From Hirschia sp964352025 (GTDB lineage: Bacteria; Pseudomonadota; Alphaproteobacteria; Caulobacterales; Hyphomonadaceae), in assembly GCA_964352025.1 (NCBI GenBank), contig CAYGPZ010000005.1, positions 1 to 64,000 of the forward strand: DNA of 64,000 nucleotides, given 5' to 3'. The first letter of the stretch is position 1; every line of letters starts with the position of its first letter. Shown piece by piece: positions 45,423 to 54,594 of this stretch. A program made the translations under genes and the position numbers. Under the pieces are notes generated by a model, which saw nothing but the letters and a program-made list of their open reading frames with translations, was not told the DNA's origin and ran no database searches.

Positions 45423-46685
45423 ATGCCTGATCGTAAACACATACCTGTAGCAATTATTGGAGGCGGACAAGCTGGCCTTTCCACAAGCTACTATCTTCAA
45501 CAAAATCAAATTGACCATATCATTTTTGAACGTCACACGCGTTTCCACTCTTGGCGGGTCAATAGATGGGATACTTTTTGTCTCGTAACGCCTAACTGGC
45601 AATGCAGATTACCTAACTTTCCATACAATGGTGACGATCCAAACGGTTTCATGGTCAAAGATGAAATCGTTGAATATCTGGAAGCATTCACAGCAACATT
45701 CGATCCTCCAATTTTGGAAAATGTTGAAGTTACAAAAGTCAAACACCTCTCAAGCGGCCTCTATCACATAGATACTTCTGCGGGGAACTACATAGCCGAT
45801 GATGTGATTATCGCGACTGGCGGATATGATAAGCCAATTGAACCGAACTATATGGCGAACCTATCTGCGGATATTATGCAGATGAATTCCGTTGATTATC
45901 GTAACCCAAATCAAATTCCAGAAGGTGAAACGCTAATTATTGGAACCGGCCAATCCGGGGTTCAACTTATGGAGGATCTTCACCTTGCTGGACGCAAAGT
46001 GCACCTTGCTGTTGGCCCAGCCCCAAGATCACCTAGACAATACCGCGGGCGAGACGCGATCGACTGGCTGTACGATACAGGCCACTACTCAATGACAATT
46101 GATAAACACCCTGACCCAGTCGCTGCCGTATCAAAAACAAACCATTATATGACTGGACGTGACGGTGGACATGAAATCGATCTTCGAAAATTTGCTCTCG
46201 AAGGCGTGCAATTATACGGAAGCGTATCGAATATGGAGGGCGACAAGGTTTCATTCTTGCCTGACCTTACAGAAAACTTAGATGATGCGGATGCATCCTA
46301 TCTAGGTATTCGTAATATGATCGATAAACATATTGCGGAAAATGGTATCGTCGCTCCCACGGAACCACCGTTTGAAAAAGCTTGGGTTCCACCTGTTGAG
46401 ATCACACAAATAGATGCAAGAGAGAGCAATATAACAAGTGTAATTTGGGCGATTGGCTTTAGGCCGGATTACTCTTGGATCGATGTAGACGTCTTTGATG
46501 AGCGCGGCAAACCAAAATACACACGCGGCGTATGTGACATTCCCGGGATATATTTCATCGGCTTAGGCTGGTTAAACACTTGGGGGTCAGGTCGCTTTCT
46601 TGGAGTTGATGAAGATTCAAAACATTTAGTCGAACAACTTTTATCTAAACGAGAACATACTGCCCTTCTTCAAAAGGCATCCTAG
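45423..46685 (+). CDS. Flavin-dependent oxidoreductase, MSMEG_0569 family
   Basis: A 420-residue flavoprotein monooxygenase-like protein. It has the FAD motif IIGGGQAGLSTSYYL near residues 10-24 and an NADPH motif IIGTGQSGVQLMEDL near 163-177, with WAIGFRPDYSWID and CDIPGIYFIGLGWL in the C-terminal part. It resembles FMO/YUC-like oxygenases. AGAGGA precedes the ATG. It is a core Nit1C member and is thought to take part in oxidising the pathway intermediate. Confidence 0.9.
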   Translation: MPDRKHIPVAIIGGGQAGLSTSYYLQQNQIDHIIFERHTRFHSWRVNRWDTFCLVTPNWQCRLPNFPYNGDDPNGFMVKDEIVEYLEAFTATFDPPILENVEVTKVKHLSSGLYHIDTSAGNYIADDVIIATGGYDKPIEPNYMANLSADIMQMNSVDYRNPNQIPEGETLIIGTGQSGVQLMEDLHLAGRKVHLAVGPAPRSPRQYRGRDAIDWLYDTGHYSMTIDKHPDPVAAVSKTNHYMTGRDGGHEIDLRKFALEGVQLYGSVSNMEGDKVSFLPDLTENLDDADASYLGIRNMIDKHIAENGIVAPTEPPFEKAWVPPVEITQIDARESNITSVIWAIGFRPDYSWIDVDVFDERGKPKYTRGVCDIPGIYFIGLGWLNTWGSGRFLGVDEDSKHLVEQLLSKREHTALLQKAS

Positions 46686-46686
46686 C

Positions 46687-47550
46687 ATGCTGCAAACAGA
46701 CTCAGACATTCCTCAATTCATTCCAAAAGCTCAGTGCGCTCCATATCAAGAAATTCATACTCTAGGTATGAGCGAAATGGGTTTTAAGGGAATATCTGAG
46801 GTCTGGCTAATGAAAAGGCTGGGGGACATCCACTGGCGGCTCATTGCTGATTCATTAGGACAAAGAGAAGCTGTATTTTTTGATATCAAAAACCGACCTA
46901 CATATGCTGCCTTTTGCGCGACCTCTATCAACATAAGCCGCCCCACCCTGCCTGCGCTCGGTAAAATGATAAAAATTGAGTCTGAACTAAAGCGCGCAAC
47001 AAAAACGCGGCTTATTTCACGTCATAACATCTTTATAGATGAGCAATACTATGCGCAGATATGTATGATTTCCGTTTTCGTCATTCATGGCAAAGCAAAC
47101 AAGAACACATCACTACTGAAATCAGAATTACCAGGTATTGAACGAGTTCCAACTATGCCGACCAACTGGGATCAGGGGCTTTTAGCCGCCGCATCTGACA
47201 TTGCAAAAAAAGCTCCCCAGGAGGCAAAGAATTCCCTATCGAACATCTGCCAGTTATTCTTACATTCCCCTTGCCCCACAACCAGCTTTAACGCAGTAGG
47301 CCTTCTATATTTCGCTAATTTCATTGATATATTTGACTGTGCTGAATGGAATACCCTCCCTGAGCTCTCAATAGATTACCAAACGCAAAGCCGCATGATT
47401 GTATTCATGGGAAATATTGATCCAGGACAAAAATTGCTCTCTCAAATTGAGCAATCTTCATCCAAAAATTCCAGCTACGCACACACGATTAAACTCTTTT
47501 CAGAGGACAAGAAGTGCATAGCATACGCCACCACCCTTAAAAGGAAATGA
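46687..47550 (+). CDS. LnmK N-terminal-like protein (Pnap_2097 type)
   Basis: A 287-residue protein that I recognise with moderate confidence as carrying an LnmK N-terminal-like, hot-dog-type domain (HTLGMSEMGFKGISEVWLMK, RLGDIHWRLIADSLGQREAV, FCATSINISRP). LnmK itself is an acyltransferase/decarboxylase in polyketide synthesis. The C-terminal half also reads like a second hot-dog repeat (TTSFNAVGLLYFANFIDIFD). It follows the flavoprotein gene by 1 base, so it belongs to this operon. It may transfer or decarboxylate an acyl group on the Nit1C product. Confidence 0.65.
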   Translation: MLQTDSDIPQFIPKAQCAPYQEIHTLGMSEMGFKGISEVWLMKRLGDIHWRLIADSLGQREAVFFDIKNRPTYAAFCATSINISRPTLPALGKMIKIESELKRATKTRLISRHNIFIDEQYYAQICMISVFVIHGKANKNTSLLKSELPGIERVPTMPTNWDQGLLAAASDIAKKAPQEAKNSLSNICQLFLHSPCPTTSFNAVGLLYFANFIDIFDCAEWNTLPELSIDYQTQSRMIVFMGNIDPGQKLLSQIEQSSSKNSSYAHTIKLFSEDKKCIAYATTLKRK

Positions 47551-47969
47551 TGCTCAAGAAACGGCAAATGAACATTGTGAGTTTCTGATCATTTCACGAG
47601 AATACGTTCAAATTTGAAAATACCCCTAATCAAGCCTATTGCCCCCAGTAGGGGTAACCTCCTCAACAAACCATGCACAAGTTTCATGCAAGAATGCATA
47701 AATTGAAAGCAAGCCAATTCTTATCGGCAATAGAACGGTTTAGAAGTTTGACTTGCCGCCAAAGGTTCACCCTAGTCTAAACATCACTGCTCGATGAAGA
47801 GTGGCCGCCCCCGATGATGGGTAATTGCGCAAACAGCGTACAATTACCAACGCAATGTTCCATTCAAACAATTGATACTGATTGAACCAGCGTTCTCACT
47901 ATTGGGAAGAGTCGTGCATTTATTTTCTGCAAACAACGCAATTTTCGACATTTCAGAATGGATCGCTAA
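47551..47969. promoter_or_regulatory. Control region upstream of the flavoprotein/multiheme operon
   Basis: A 419-base gap without a gene. It contains an inverted repeat TACCCCTA (47621-47628) and TAGGGGTA (47649-47656) with a 20-base loop and no T run, possibly an operator. TTGATACTGATTGAA at 47872-47886 resembles an FNR/NNR-type box (TTGAT-N4-ATCAA) with mismatches in the right half. Both are suggestive only. Confidence 0.4.
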
Positions 47970-49976
47970 ATGAATAGTTTAGCGCCAGTCGAGGAGTTTT
48001 TGAACATATCTGACGAGCCACTTCCAGACGAACAAATTATAGTTGTTGGTGCTGGTCCTGTTGGCATACGCGTTGCTCAAGAGTTAGGACGCGCTGGCAA
48101 AAATGTTATCATTTTCAATTCGGAAAATGTCCCCCCCTACAACCGCGTTAAACTGACTCCCCTTTTATCTTCTGATGTCCAAATTGGACAGGTCTTTATT
48201 AACGCCGTTTTTGCAGGCACAGGAAATGTCGACTTACTAAACGGTGTCTCGGTTATTGAGATTGATACCAAGTCCAATACAATATCTGCATCTGACGGAA
48301 AGACGTATTCCTATTCAAAACTTGTCCTAGCAACTGGCTCACGCGCACGCGAACCCAATGTATCCGGTATTGAAAAGCGTGGTGTTTACGTATTTCGGAA
48401 TATGACGGATGCAGAAGCACTGATCGCAAGATCAATTAGCGCAAGAAATGTCGCTGTCATTGGTGGTGGATTATTGGGACTTGAAGTCGCGCGCGGCCTG
48501 AAACAACGCGGTGCCAAAGTTACCGTTATCGAACACAATAACAGATTGATGTCTCACCAGCTCAACAATGAAGCTGCAGTACTTTTGAAAGAAAAAGTCG
48601 AGAAGATCGGTCTACGAATTTTAACAGGAAAACGCCTTCAAAGCGTAAATGGCGAACCTAACGTTCAATCCATTTCACTAGAATCTGGTGAGGAACTTGA
48701 AGTCGATACTGTTGTTGTTTGCGCGGGTGTCATTGCAAATACTCAACTTGCTCAAGCGACTGACCTTAAATTTGGCCGAGGCGTAATCGTTGATGCACAA
48801 ATGCGTACATCAAACCCCAACATTTACGCTGTTGGTGAGTGCGCTCAATTTGAAAATGTCGTTCACGGCCTCGTTGGACCGGGATATGAGCAAGCCTCTA
48901 CAGCCGTATCATCAATTCTTGGCGAACCTGACGAATATGCTGGCTCTATCCCCTGCACCAAGTTAAAAGTCGTAGGTGCTGACGTTTTCTCGATGGGGCA
49001 TTTTGAGTCTTTTGAACAAGTTCCAAGTGTTCGCTCCCATGTCTATGAAAGCAAAGAAGACGGCATATACAGATGTATCTTTGTTGATCGTGGTAAACTC
49101 GTTGCGGCACTTGGAGTTGGCGACTGGCCAGAAGCCACCAAAATTCAACAAGCAGTTCAAGAAAATGCATCTGTCAATTTCTGGAATACAGGTGTTTTTC
49201 GCAAAGAAGGTAAACTCTGGCGGGGTGGAGATGACGATGCCTTATCAATGCCTGCGTCTGCCATCATATGCAATTGCACTGGTGTTACAAAAGGTGCGAT
49301 TTCAAACTCCATAACGCTCGGCGCGACAACGATTGAAGAGGTTCGTGAGGCAACCAGTGCAAATACTGTCTGCGGATCATGTTCCCCACTCGTAAATGAA
49401 CTTCTAGGCCAAGGTGATGCTAAAATCGAACCTGTAAAATGGTGGCGTTACATCATCGCGGCATCAGGCATTGCAACACTTGCGGCACTTGCCACACTAT
49501 TTCTACCACGCATCCAACTGGCCGACACATTCAATCCAAACGACATGCTTCGAGAGTTTTGGTTCTCAAACAGCATGAAACAGATATCAGGCTATACAAT
49601 CCTCGCCCTAACAGTCGGAGCCGCAATTCTTGGCCTACGAAAACGCATCAAATTTCTCATGAAAATTGGTGATTATGATAGCTGGCGCATTATTCATCTG
49701 GGCATTGGTATTGCGTGTGCGCTCCTACTCGTATGGCATACAGGTTTCAGGCTAGGCTCCAATTTGAACATGGCCCTCATGCTTTGCTTCCTCGCCACAC
49801 TTGTTTTCGGAGCTATCTCTGGGTTTGCGACAGGCGGCGATGCAAGCCTTCGTGAACAAGGCCTCGTAAAAGGCAAAAAGTCCGCAAAAACAATCCCGCT
49901 CTGGGTCCACATTCTCGCTCTATGGCCACTGCCAGCTCTGCTGATTGTCCATATTGTGTCCGTTTATTCGTATTGA
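47970..49976 (+). CDS. NAD(P)H flavoprotein fused to BFD [2Fe-2S] and membrane cytochrome b domains
   Basis: A 668-residue single chain. Residues about 22-310 are an NirB/rubredoxin-reductase-like FAD/NAD domain with GAGPVG (28-33) and GGGLLG (165-170). A linker domain follows. A BFD-like [2Fe-2S] site has Cys434, Cys436, Cys468 and Cys471 (ICNCTGVTKG, NTVCGSCSPL). From about 492 on there are five hydrophobic segments with His576, His590, His647 and His661, positions that could bind two b hemes. Siroheme and the sulfite-reductase domains of true NirB are absent. I infer electron flow from NAD(P)H through FAD, iron-sulfur and hemes across the membrane to the adjacent multiheme cytochrome, whose gene begins 13 bases downstream. 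Confidence 0.85.
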   Translation: MNSLAPVEEFLNISDEPLPDEQIIVVGAGPVGIRVAQELGRAGKNVIIFNSENVPPYNRVKLTPLLSSDVQIGQVFINAVFAGTGNVDLLNGVSVIEIDTKSNTISASDGKTYSYSKLVLATGSRAREPNVSGIEKRGVYVFRNMTDAEALIARSISARNVAVIGGGLLGLEVARGLKQRGAKVTVIEHNNRLMSHQLNNEAAVLLKEKVEKIGLRILTGKRLQSVNGEPNVQSISLESGEELEVDTVVVCAGVIANTQLAQATDLKFGRGVIVDAQMRTSNPNIYAVGECAQFENVVHGLVGPGYEQASTAVSSILGEPDEYAGSIPCTKLKVVGADVFSMGHFESFEQVPSVRSHVYESKEDGIYRCIFVDRGKLVAALGVGDWPEATKIQQAVQENASVNFWNTGVFRKEGKLWRGGDDDALSMPASAIICNCTGVTKGAISNSITLGATTIEEVREATSANTVCGSCSPLVNELLGQGDAKIEPVKWWRYIIAASGIATLAALATLFLPRIQLADTFNPNDMLREFWFSNSMKQISGYTILALTVGAAILGLRKRIKFLMKIGDYDSWRIIHLGIGIACALLLVWHTGFRLGSNLNMALMLCFLATLVFGAISGFATGGDASLREQGLVKGKKSAKTIPLWVHILALWPLPALLIVHIVSVYSY

Positions 49977-49989
49977 TTGGAGATATTCT

Positions 49990-51528
49990 ATGAAATCCAA
50001 TTCAATACTTTGGGCCCTCTGGATTGTTGGAACACTGGTCGTGACAGGTGTTTTCATCTCGACAATGCATGTTGGGGGTGATCGCACCAATCTTCTCATC
50101 GGTGAAACATCCGTCGCACATCACCAAATCGAAATGGCCTGTGAAAGTTGCCATACTTCAGGCATTTTGACTGGCGGTGAAGAAACACGGCTCGCAATGA
50201 ATAAAGCATGTTTGAGCTGCCACTCAGAAGAGCTCGCTTTATCGGTAGACTCACACCCAGTTAAAAAGTTCAAAGACCCACGCAATGCAGAAAGACGCGA
50301 AACTCTAGACGCTCTATTCTGCTCAACGTGTCATGCTGAGCATGTTCCTGAAATCACCAAAGTTGGCGGCGTTACTCTCCCAATGGATTTCTGTAGCGCG
50401 TGCCACCAAGATGTCGCCGAAGAACGCCCAACGCATGAAGGCTTTGGATTTGATACCTGCGCGACATCTGGATGTCACAACTTCCATGACAATCGTGCAC
50501 TGTATGAGGACTTTCTACTCAAGCACGCCGACGCACCTGATTTTGCCGAGATCGCCGTAAATCAGTTCTCCGCAAAAACGCGTAGTCCTTCCATTTTGGA
50601 ACTTTCAAAAGACGCTACAGATCCCGTCGCGACTTTAGCCGCCTATCTTGATGGCAAAGAAGACATATCCGATCCGATTGAGACGGCAAAAGTTCAACTT
50701 GCGAATATTCTAACCAGAGACGATGTCGACGCACCAAAGGAATATTTGGATGCAGGTGCCATTGAAGAATGGATAGATTCCGGACACGCACTTGGCGGCG
50801 TCAACTGTACTGGGTGTCATACGCCAGACCTAAGTGAGACTCAGCGCACCAACATGCAAACCGTCAGCGAAAACTGGATTGATTCTCCTGGCGTAGAAGT
50901 CTGTGCATCATGTCACACGAATGAAGCAGCGACTTTCAAACTCGGAAAACACGGCATGCGCCTACACCCGGGTTTACCGTCTCCTCGTGGCAAAGATGGA
51001 GGGGTTCTATCTTCCGTTTTCAAAGACAAACCAATTGAAGCAATGACTGTAGGTGAAGCGCGCGCGCACATGAAAGACTCGAGTGCGCATAAAGAGATTG
51101 GGAATTGTAATACTTGTCACCAACCTCATGACGTCGACATCCAGACCGCTGCTGTTGAAGCATGTGCTTCTTGTCATGATGACTCACATACACAGGCATA
51201 TTTTGATAGCCCGCACCACGAATTATGGAAGCTTGAAATGTCAGGTGAAGGCCAAGCTGGAAGCGGTGTATCTTGTGCAGACTGTCACATGGCCAAGATC
51301 AAATCTGGTAGGGATGATTTCTTCACCTCACACAATCAAAATGACTTTATGAGACCTGTCGAGAAAATGGTTCGCCCGGTCTGCTTATCCTGTCACAGCC
51401 TCTCTTTTGCGCTCGATGCACTGGCTGATGAAGACCTCATCGCGAACAACTTTAATGGCCAGTCAGCTGTGCATGTTGAAAGCATAGATTGGGCCGTCAA
51501 ACGCCGGGAGGAGCGCGAACGCAAATAA
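49990..51528 (+). CDS. Membrane-anchored 11-heme c-type cytochrome
   Basis: A 512-residue protein with an N-terminal membrane anchor (about 6-26) and a periplasmic body holding ten CXXCH motifs (for example CESCH, CLSCH, CSTCH, CSACH, CTGCH, CASCH, CNTCH, CADCH) and one CX4CH (CATSGCH). Extra His such as SPHHELW can serve as distal ligands. The C-terminal part resembles cytochrome c3/octaheme-type proteins. GGAG is 7 bases upstream of the ATG at 49990, so the longer frame overlapping the previous gene is rejected. It probably accepts electrons from the fused flavoprotein/cytochrome b. It could be a terminal reductase or a conduit; sequence alone does not say which. Confidence 0.88.
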   Translation: MKSNSILWALWIVGTLVVTGVFISTMHVGGDRTNLLIGETSVAHHQIEMACESCHTSGILTGGEETRLAMNKACLSCHSEELALSVDSHPVKKFKDPRNAERRETLDALFCSTCHAEHVPEITKVGGVTLPMDFCSACHQDVAEERPTHEGFGFDTCATSGCHNFHDNRALYEDFLLKHADAPDFAEIAVNQFSAKTRSPSILELSKDATDPVATLAAYLDGKEDISDPIETAKVQLANILTRDDVDAPKEYLDAGAIEEWIDSGHALGGVNCTGCHTPDLSETQRTNMQTVSENWIDSPGVEVCASCHTNEAATFKLGKHGMRLHPGLPSPRGKDGGVLSSVFKDKPIEAMTVGEARAHMKDSSAHKEIGNCNTCHQPHDVDIQTAAVEACASCHDDSHTQAYFDSPHHELWKLEMSGEGQAGSGVSCADCHMAKIKSGRDDFFTSHNQNDFMRPVEKMVRPVCLSCHSLSFALDALADEDLIANNFNGQSAVHVESIDWAVKRREERERK

Positions 51529-51590
51529 CCTCCAATGAAAATTTCATTTCCATCGCTACGTCGCTAACGCCACATTGAAAGGACCTTCCC

Positions 51591-52052
51591 ATGGCTTTGA
51601 CACCGGAAAAAGTAAAACTCGTTCAAGATAGCTTCAAACTAGTTGAACCAATCGCAGATACAGCAGCAGACATCTTTTATGATGACCTTTTCGAAAAGAA
51701 CCCGTCTGTTCGCCCTATGTTTTCAGACGATATGACGAAACAAAAAACAGCTCTTATGGGCATGTTGGGGACTGCTGCAAACAACCTTCACCAAGTCGAA
51801 AAAATCGTTCCTGCAGTTCAAGAACTCGGTGCGCGTCACGTTGGATATGGGGTAAAAGATGAGCACTATGACGCCGTTGCCGGATCTCTTTTATTCACTT
51901 TAGAAAAAGGTCTTGGAGACAAGTTTACGCCAGACGTCAAAGAAGCATGGACAGAGACATATGTTCTGCTTGCAGGCGTTATGAAAGAAGCGGCGGCGGC
52001 TGTTCCTCCTCCAAAGAAAAAAGGGTTTTTCGCCTCTCTTTTTGGAAAATAA
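51591..52052 (+). CDS. Single-domain globin
   Basis: A 153-residue bacterial haemoglobin-like protein. The proximal His is His83 in GARHVGYGVKDEHY; the E7 position appears to be Gln51 in MTKQKTAL; PSVRPMFSDDM belongs to the CD region. It lacks the reductase domain of flavohaemoglobin. It may bind oxygen or detoxify nitric oxide. AAAGGA precedes the ATG. It sits between the multiheme cytochrome and hemA, with a hairpin after its stop. Confidence 0.9.
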   Translation: MALTPEKVKLVQDSFKLVEPIADTAADIFYDDLFEKNPSVRPMFSDDMTKQKTALMGMLGTAANNLHQVEKIVPAVQELGARHVGYGVKDEHYDAVAGSLLFTLEKGLGDKFTPDVKEAWTETYVLLAGVMKEAAAAVPPPKKKGFFASLFGK

Positions 52053-52062
52053 CGCCTCTATT

Positions 52063-52092
52063 GCTGGGCTCGGACACACATCTTAGCCCAGC
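52063..52092 (+). terminator. Hairpin after the globin gene
   Basis: GCTGGGCT (52063-52070) and AGCCCAGC (52085-52092) form a perfect 8-base stem with a 14-base loop, 10 bases after the stop. The downstream ATTATC is only weakly T-rich, so termination may be partial. Confidence 0.55.
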
Positions 52093-52124
52093 ATTATCAA
52101 GTATTCTCACCTCCAGGCCACATT

Positions 52125-53402
52125 ATGAATTACGACAATTATTTTCAGACAGCATTGGATCAACTTCATGCTGAAAAACGCTATCGCAACTTTGCTGATC
52201 TAGAGCGAATTGTCGGTGAATTCCCGTCAGCTTTACTGAGAGAAAAAACAACTCAGAAAAAAGTGACGATTTGGTGCTCCAATGACTATTTGGGCATGGG
52301 GCACCACCCTAACGTTATCGACGCAATGTCGAATAAAATAAAGAAGGCTGGAGCCGGTGCTGGAGGTACGCGTAACATATCAGGCACTAGCCATCCGATC
52401 GTAGACCTTGAAGAAGAATTAGCTGACCTTCATAACAAAGATGCTGCTCTCGTATTCACGTCAGGCTACGTCTCGAACGAAGCAACCCTATCAACGCTGG
52501 GGAAACTTTTGCCCGGATGTGCGATTATATCCGATGAATTAAACCACGCCTCCATGATTGAAGGCATTCGTCGCTCGGGCTGCGATAAATACATCTTCCG
52601 TCACAATGATACTCAGCACCTAGAAAGCATCCTCTCAAAGCTTCCAATCGACCAGCCTAAGGTCATCGCCTTTGAGAGTGTTTATTCAATGGATGGTGAT
52701 ATCTCTCCAATCGAGGAAATCGCTAACCTCGCAGAAAAATATAATGCCCTCACCTATATCGACGAAGTCCATGCGGTAGGCATGTACGGAGAAAAAGGCG
52801 GTGGAATAACCGATCGCGAAGGACTATCTCACCGCATTGATATTATTGAAGGTACACTTGCTAAAGCTTTCGGAACACTTGGTGGCTATATCACAGGGAG
52901 CAAACCCCTTGTCGACGCCATACGTTCCTACGCACCCGGCTTTATCTTCACGACGGCACTACCGCCTGCAATCGCGGCTGCGGCGACTGCCTCTATCAAG
53001 CATCTAAAACGCTCAAACAAAGAACGTGTTGAACAGCAAAAGCAGGTGCGCGCAACGCGTAAGTCGCTTGAAACAGTCGGCATTCCGGTCATGCCTTCCG
53101 AAACACATATTTTACCAGTTTGGGTCGGTGACGCCGACCTATGTACGGCAGCTGCAAAACACCTACTCGAGAAACACGATATTTATATTCAGCCTATTAA
53201 TTACCCGACGGTTCCCAGAGGAACTGAAAGATTGCGCATTACACCTACACCGTTTCACAACGCTGAACATATCTCAAAATTGACTGATGCGATTAAAGAA
53301 ACGTGGGAAACACTGGGCATTTCACAACGTCTAGAAGCAACACAAGCAATGGACCTGCAAACTAATATTCTATCGCTACCAGTCCACAAAGCTGGCGGAT
53401 AA
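52125..53402 (+). CDS. hemA: 5-aminolevulinate synthase
   Basis: A 425-residue PLP enzyme that condenses glycine and succinyl-CoA to 5-aminolevulinate, the first step of heme synthesis in alphaproteobacteria. It starts with the usual MNYDNYFQTALDQLHAEKRY. The PLP lysine is Lys247 in EGTLAKAFGTLGGY, and Asp213 in TYIDEVHAVGMYG binds the ring nitrogen. NDYLGMGHHPNV and GAGAGGTRNISGTSH are further ALAS marks. Its place directly upstream of the ccm genes suggests matched supply of heme for c-type cytochromes. Confidence 0.95.
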   Translation: MNYDNYFQTALDQLHAEKRYRNFADLERIVGEFPSALLREKTTQKKVTIWCSNDYLGMGHHPNVIDAMSNKIKKAGAGAGGTRNISGTSHPIVDLEEELADLHNKDAALVFTSGYVSNEATLSTLGKLLPGCAIISDELNHASMIEGIRRSGCDKYIFRHNDTQHLESILSKLPIDQPKVIAFESVYSMDGDISPIEEIANLAEKYNALTYIDEVHAVGMYGEKGGGITDREGLSHRIDIIEGTLAKAFGTLGGYITGSKPLVDAIRSYAPGFIFTTALPPAIAAAATASIKHLKRSNKERVEQQKQVRATRKSLETVGIPVMPSETHILPVWVGDADLCTAAAKHLLEKHDIYIQPINYPTVPRGTERLRITPTPFHNAEHISKLTDAIKETWETLGISQRLEATQAMDLQTNILSLPVHKAGG

Positions 53403-53417
53403 AGATCGTCCATATCC

Positions 53418-54593
53418 ATGATCACACTTTGGTTGAGTATTTTTGTTTTTTTCGCTGCCTCTTGCTTCGCAATTGTATGGCCTTTTGTTCGGAACAAAGA
53501 AGCGAGGAGCATAAAGAGCACATCGACGCACACTCTTAAAACAGCGCTTGATGCGATTGAGAGAGACCTAAGCACCGACATTATTGATGCAGCCTCTGCC
53601 AATACCGCTAAGGCCGAAATTGCCAGACGATACATGGCGCAAAAGGATAGTAAGAGCGACTGTCAAATCTCTGCAAGGTCAGCAAAATACACAACTATCA
53701 TAGCAGCTGCCGCGATTTCTGTATTATGCATCGGCACAGCTTCATTATACGCTTTTAAAGGCAGCCCAGAGCTGCCAGACCTACCTCTTTCAGAACAAAT
53801 TCGTAGAAATGCTGATACCGCTCGTTTTCACCATGTTAAAAGAATGGAACGTTACCTCAACACTGAACCAGAAGACGCCAAGGGATGGGCCCTCATTGCG
53901 CCCGTCTATCGCGAAGAAGGTCAATTGGAGAATGCATCGCGGGCATATCAAAACGCTTTGAAATGGGGTGAGTTCACAGACAAAGAAACATCGCACCTCA
54001 TCGCGCGTTATGCCGAAGCGAGACTATCTCAAACAGCAGGTAACTTCACCTTAGAACTTCATCAGTTGGTTGATGAATCATATCGCTTAGATTCCAGTAA
54101 TACTGAAGCCGCGTTTCTCTACGGACTTTCACTTGAGAAATCGGACAAACAAGAAGCGGCTCTCAAACATTGGAAACGTGTTGCAGGTTCTTTCAGAGAT
54201 GAACCTGCATTGGCTTCACAAGCAGTTCAACGCATTCAAGCATTGACCAATACACATCCGATGGTCGCGCCAAATGCAACGCCTGATATGGTCTCAGATC
54301 ATCCTCCTATTCAACGTGGACCAACCCAAGAAGATGTCGCAGCGGCCATGCAACTATCCACAAATGATCGACAATCCATGATTCAAGGAATGGTCGACGG
54401 ATTGGCGTTAAAACTGGAAGACAATCCAAATGATATCCAAGGCTGGGAACGCCTTATCAACGCATATGTCGTGCTAAAACAAACTGAAAAAGCTTCTCAG
54501 TCCTTAGCAAAAGCAAACACCTTTTTTACTAATAAACCTAGTGAATTGGGCCGTCTAAGCAATCTTGCAAAACGCCTCAATTTGGAACCATAA
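53418..54593 (+). CDS. ccmI: Cytochrome c biogenesis protein CcmI
   Basis: A 391-residue protein with an N-terminal membrane segment (3-23), the CcmI-type cytoplasmic loop (STHTLKTALDAIERDLSTDI, AEIARRYM), a second segment near 96-114 and a periplasmic TPR-like part (DAKGWALIAPVYREEGQLEN; QGWERLINAYVVLKQTEKA). CcmI binds apocytochrome c and presents it to CcmF/CcmH. It is 15 bases after hemA and 1 base before ccmE. Confidence 0.9.
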   Translation: MITLWLSIFVFFAASCFAIVWPFVRNKEARSIKSTSTHTLKTALDAIERDLSTDIIDAASANTAKAEIARRYMAQKDSKSDCQISARSAKYTTIIAAAAISVLCIGTASLYAFKGSPELPDLPLSEQIRRNADTARFHHVKRMERYLNTEPEDAKGWALIAPVYREEGQLENASRAYQNALKWGEFTDKETSHLIARYAEARLSQTAGNFTLELHQLVDESYRLDSSNTEAAFLYGLSLEKSDKQEAALKHWKRVAGSFRDEPALASQAVQRIQALTNTHPMVAPNATPDMVSDHPPIQRGPTQEDVAAAMQLSTNDRQSMIQGMVDGLALKLEDNPNDIQGWERLINAYVVLKQTEKASQSLAKANTFFTNKPSELGRLSNLAKRLNLEP

Positions 54594-54594
54594 A

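Noticed and set aside
47970..49976. Annotation as nitrite reductase large subunit NirB
   Set aside because: The FAD/NAD and BFD-like domains are shared with NirB, but the sulfite-reductase ferredoxin-like and siroheme domains are replaced by membrane segments.
49945..49989. Upstream extension of the multiheme cytochrome
   Set aside because: It overlaps the end of the flavoprotein gene, and the ATG at 49990 has a good GGAG site followed by a membrane anchor.
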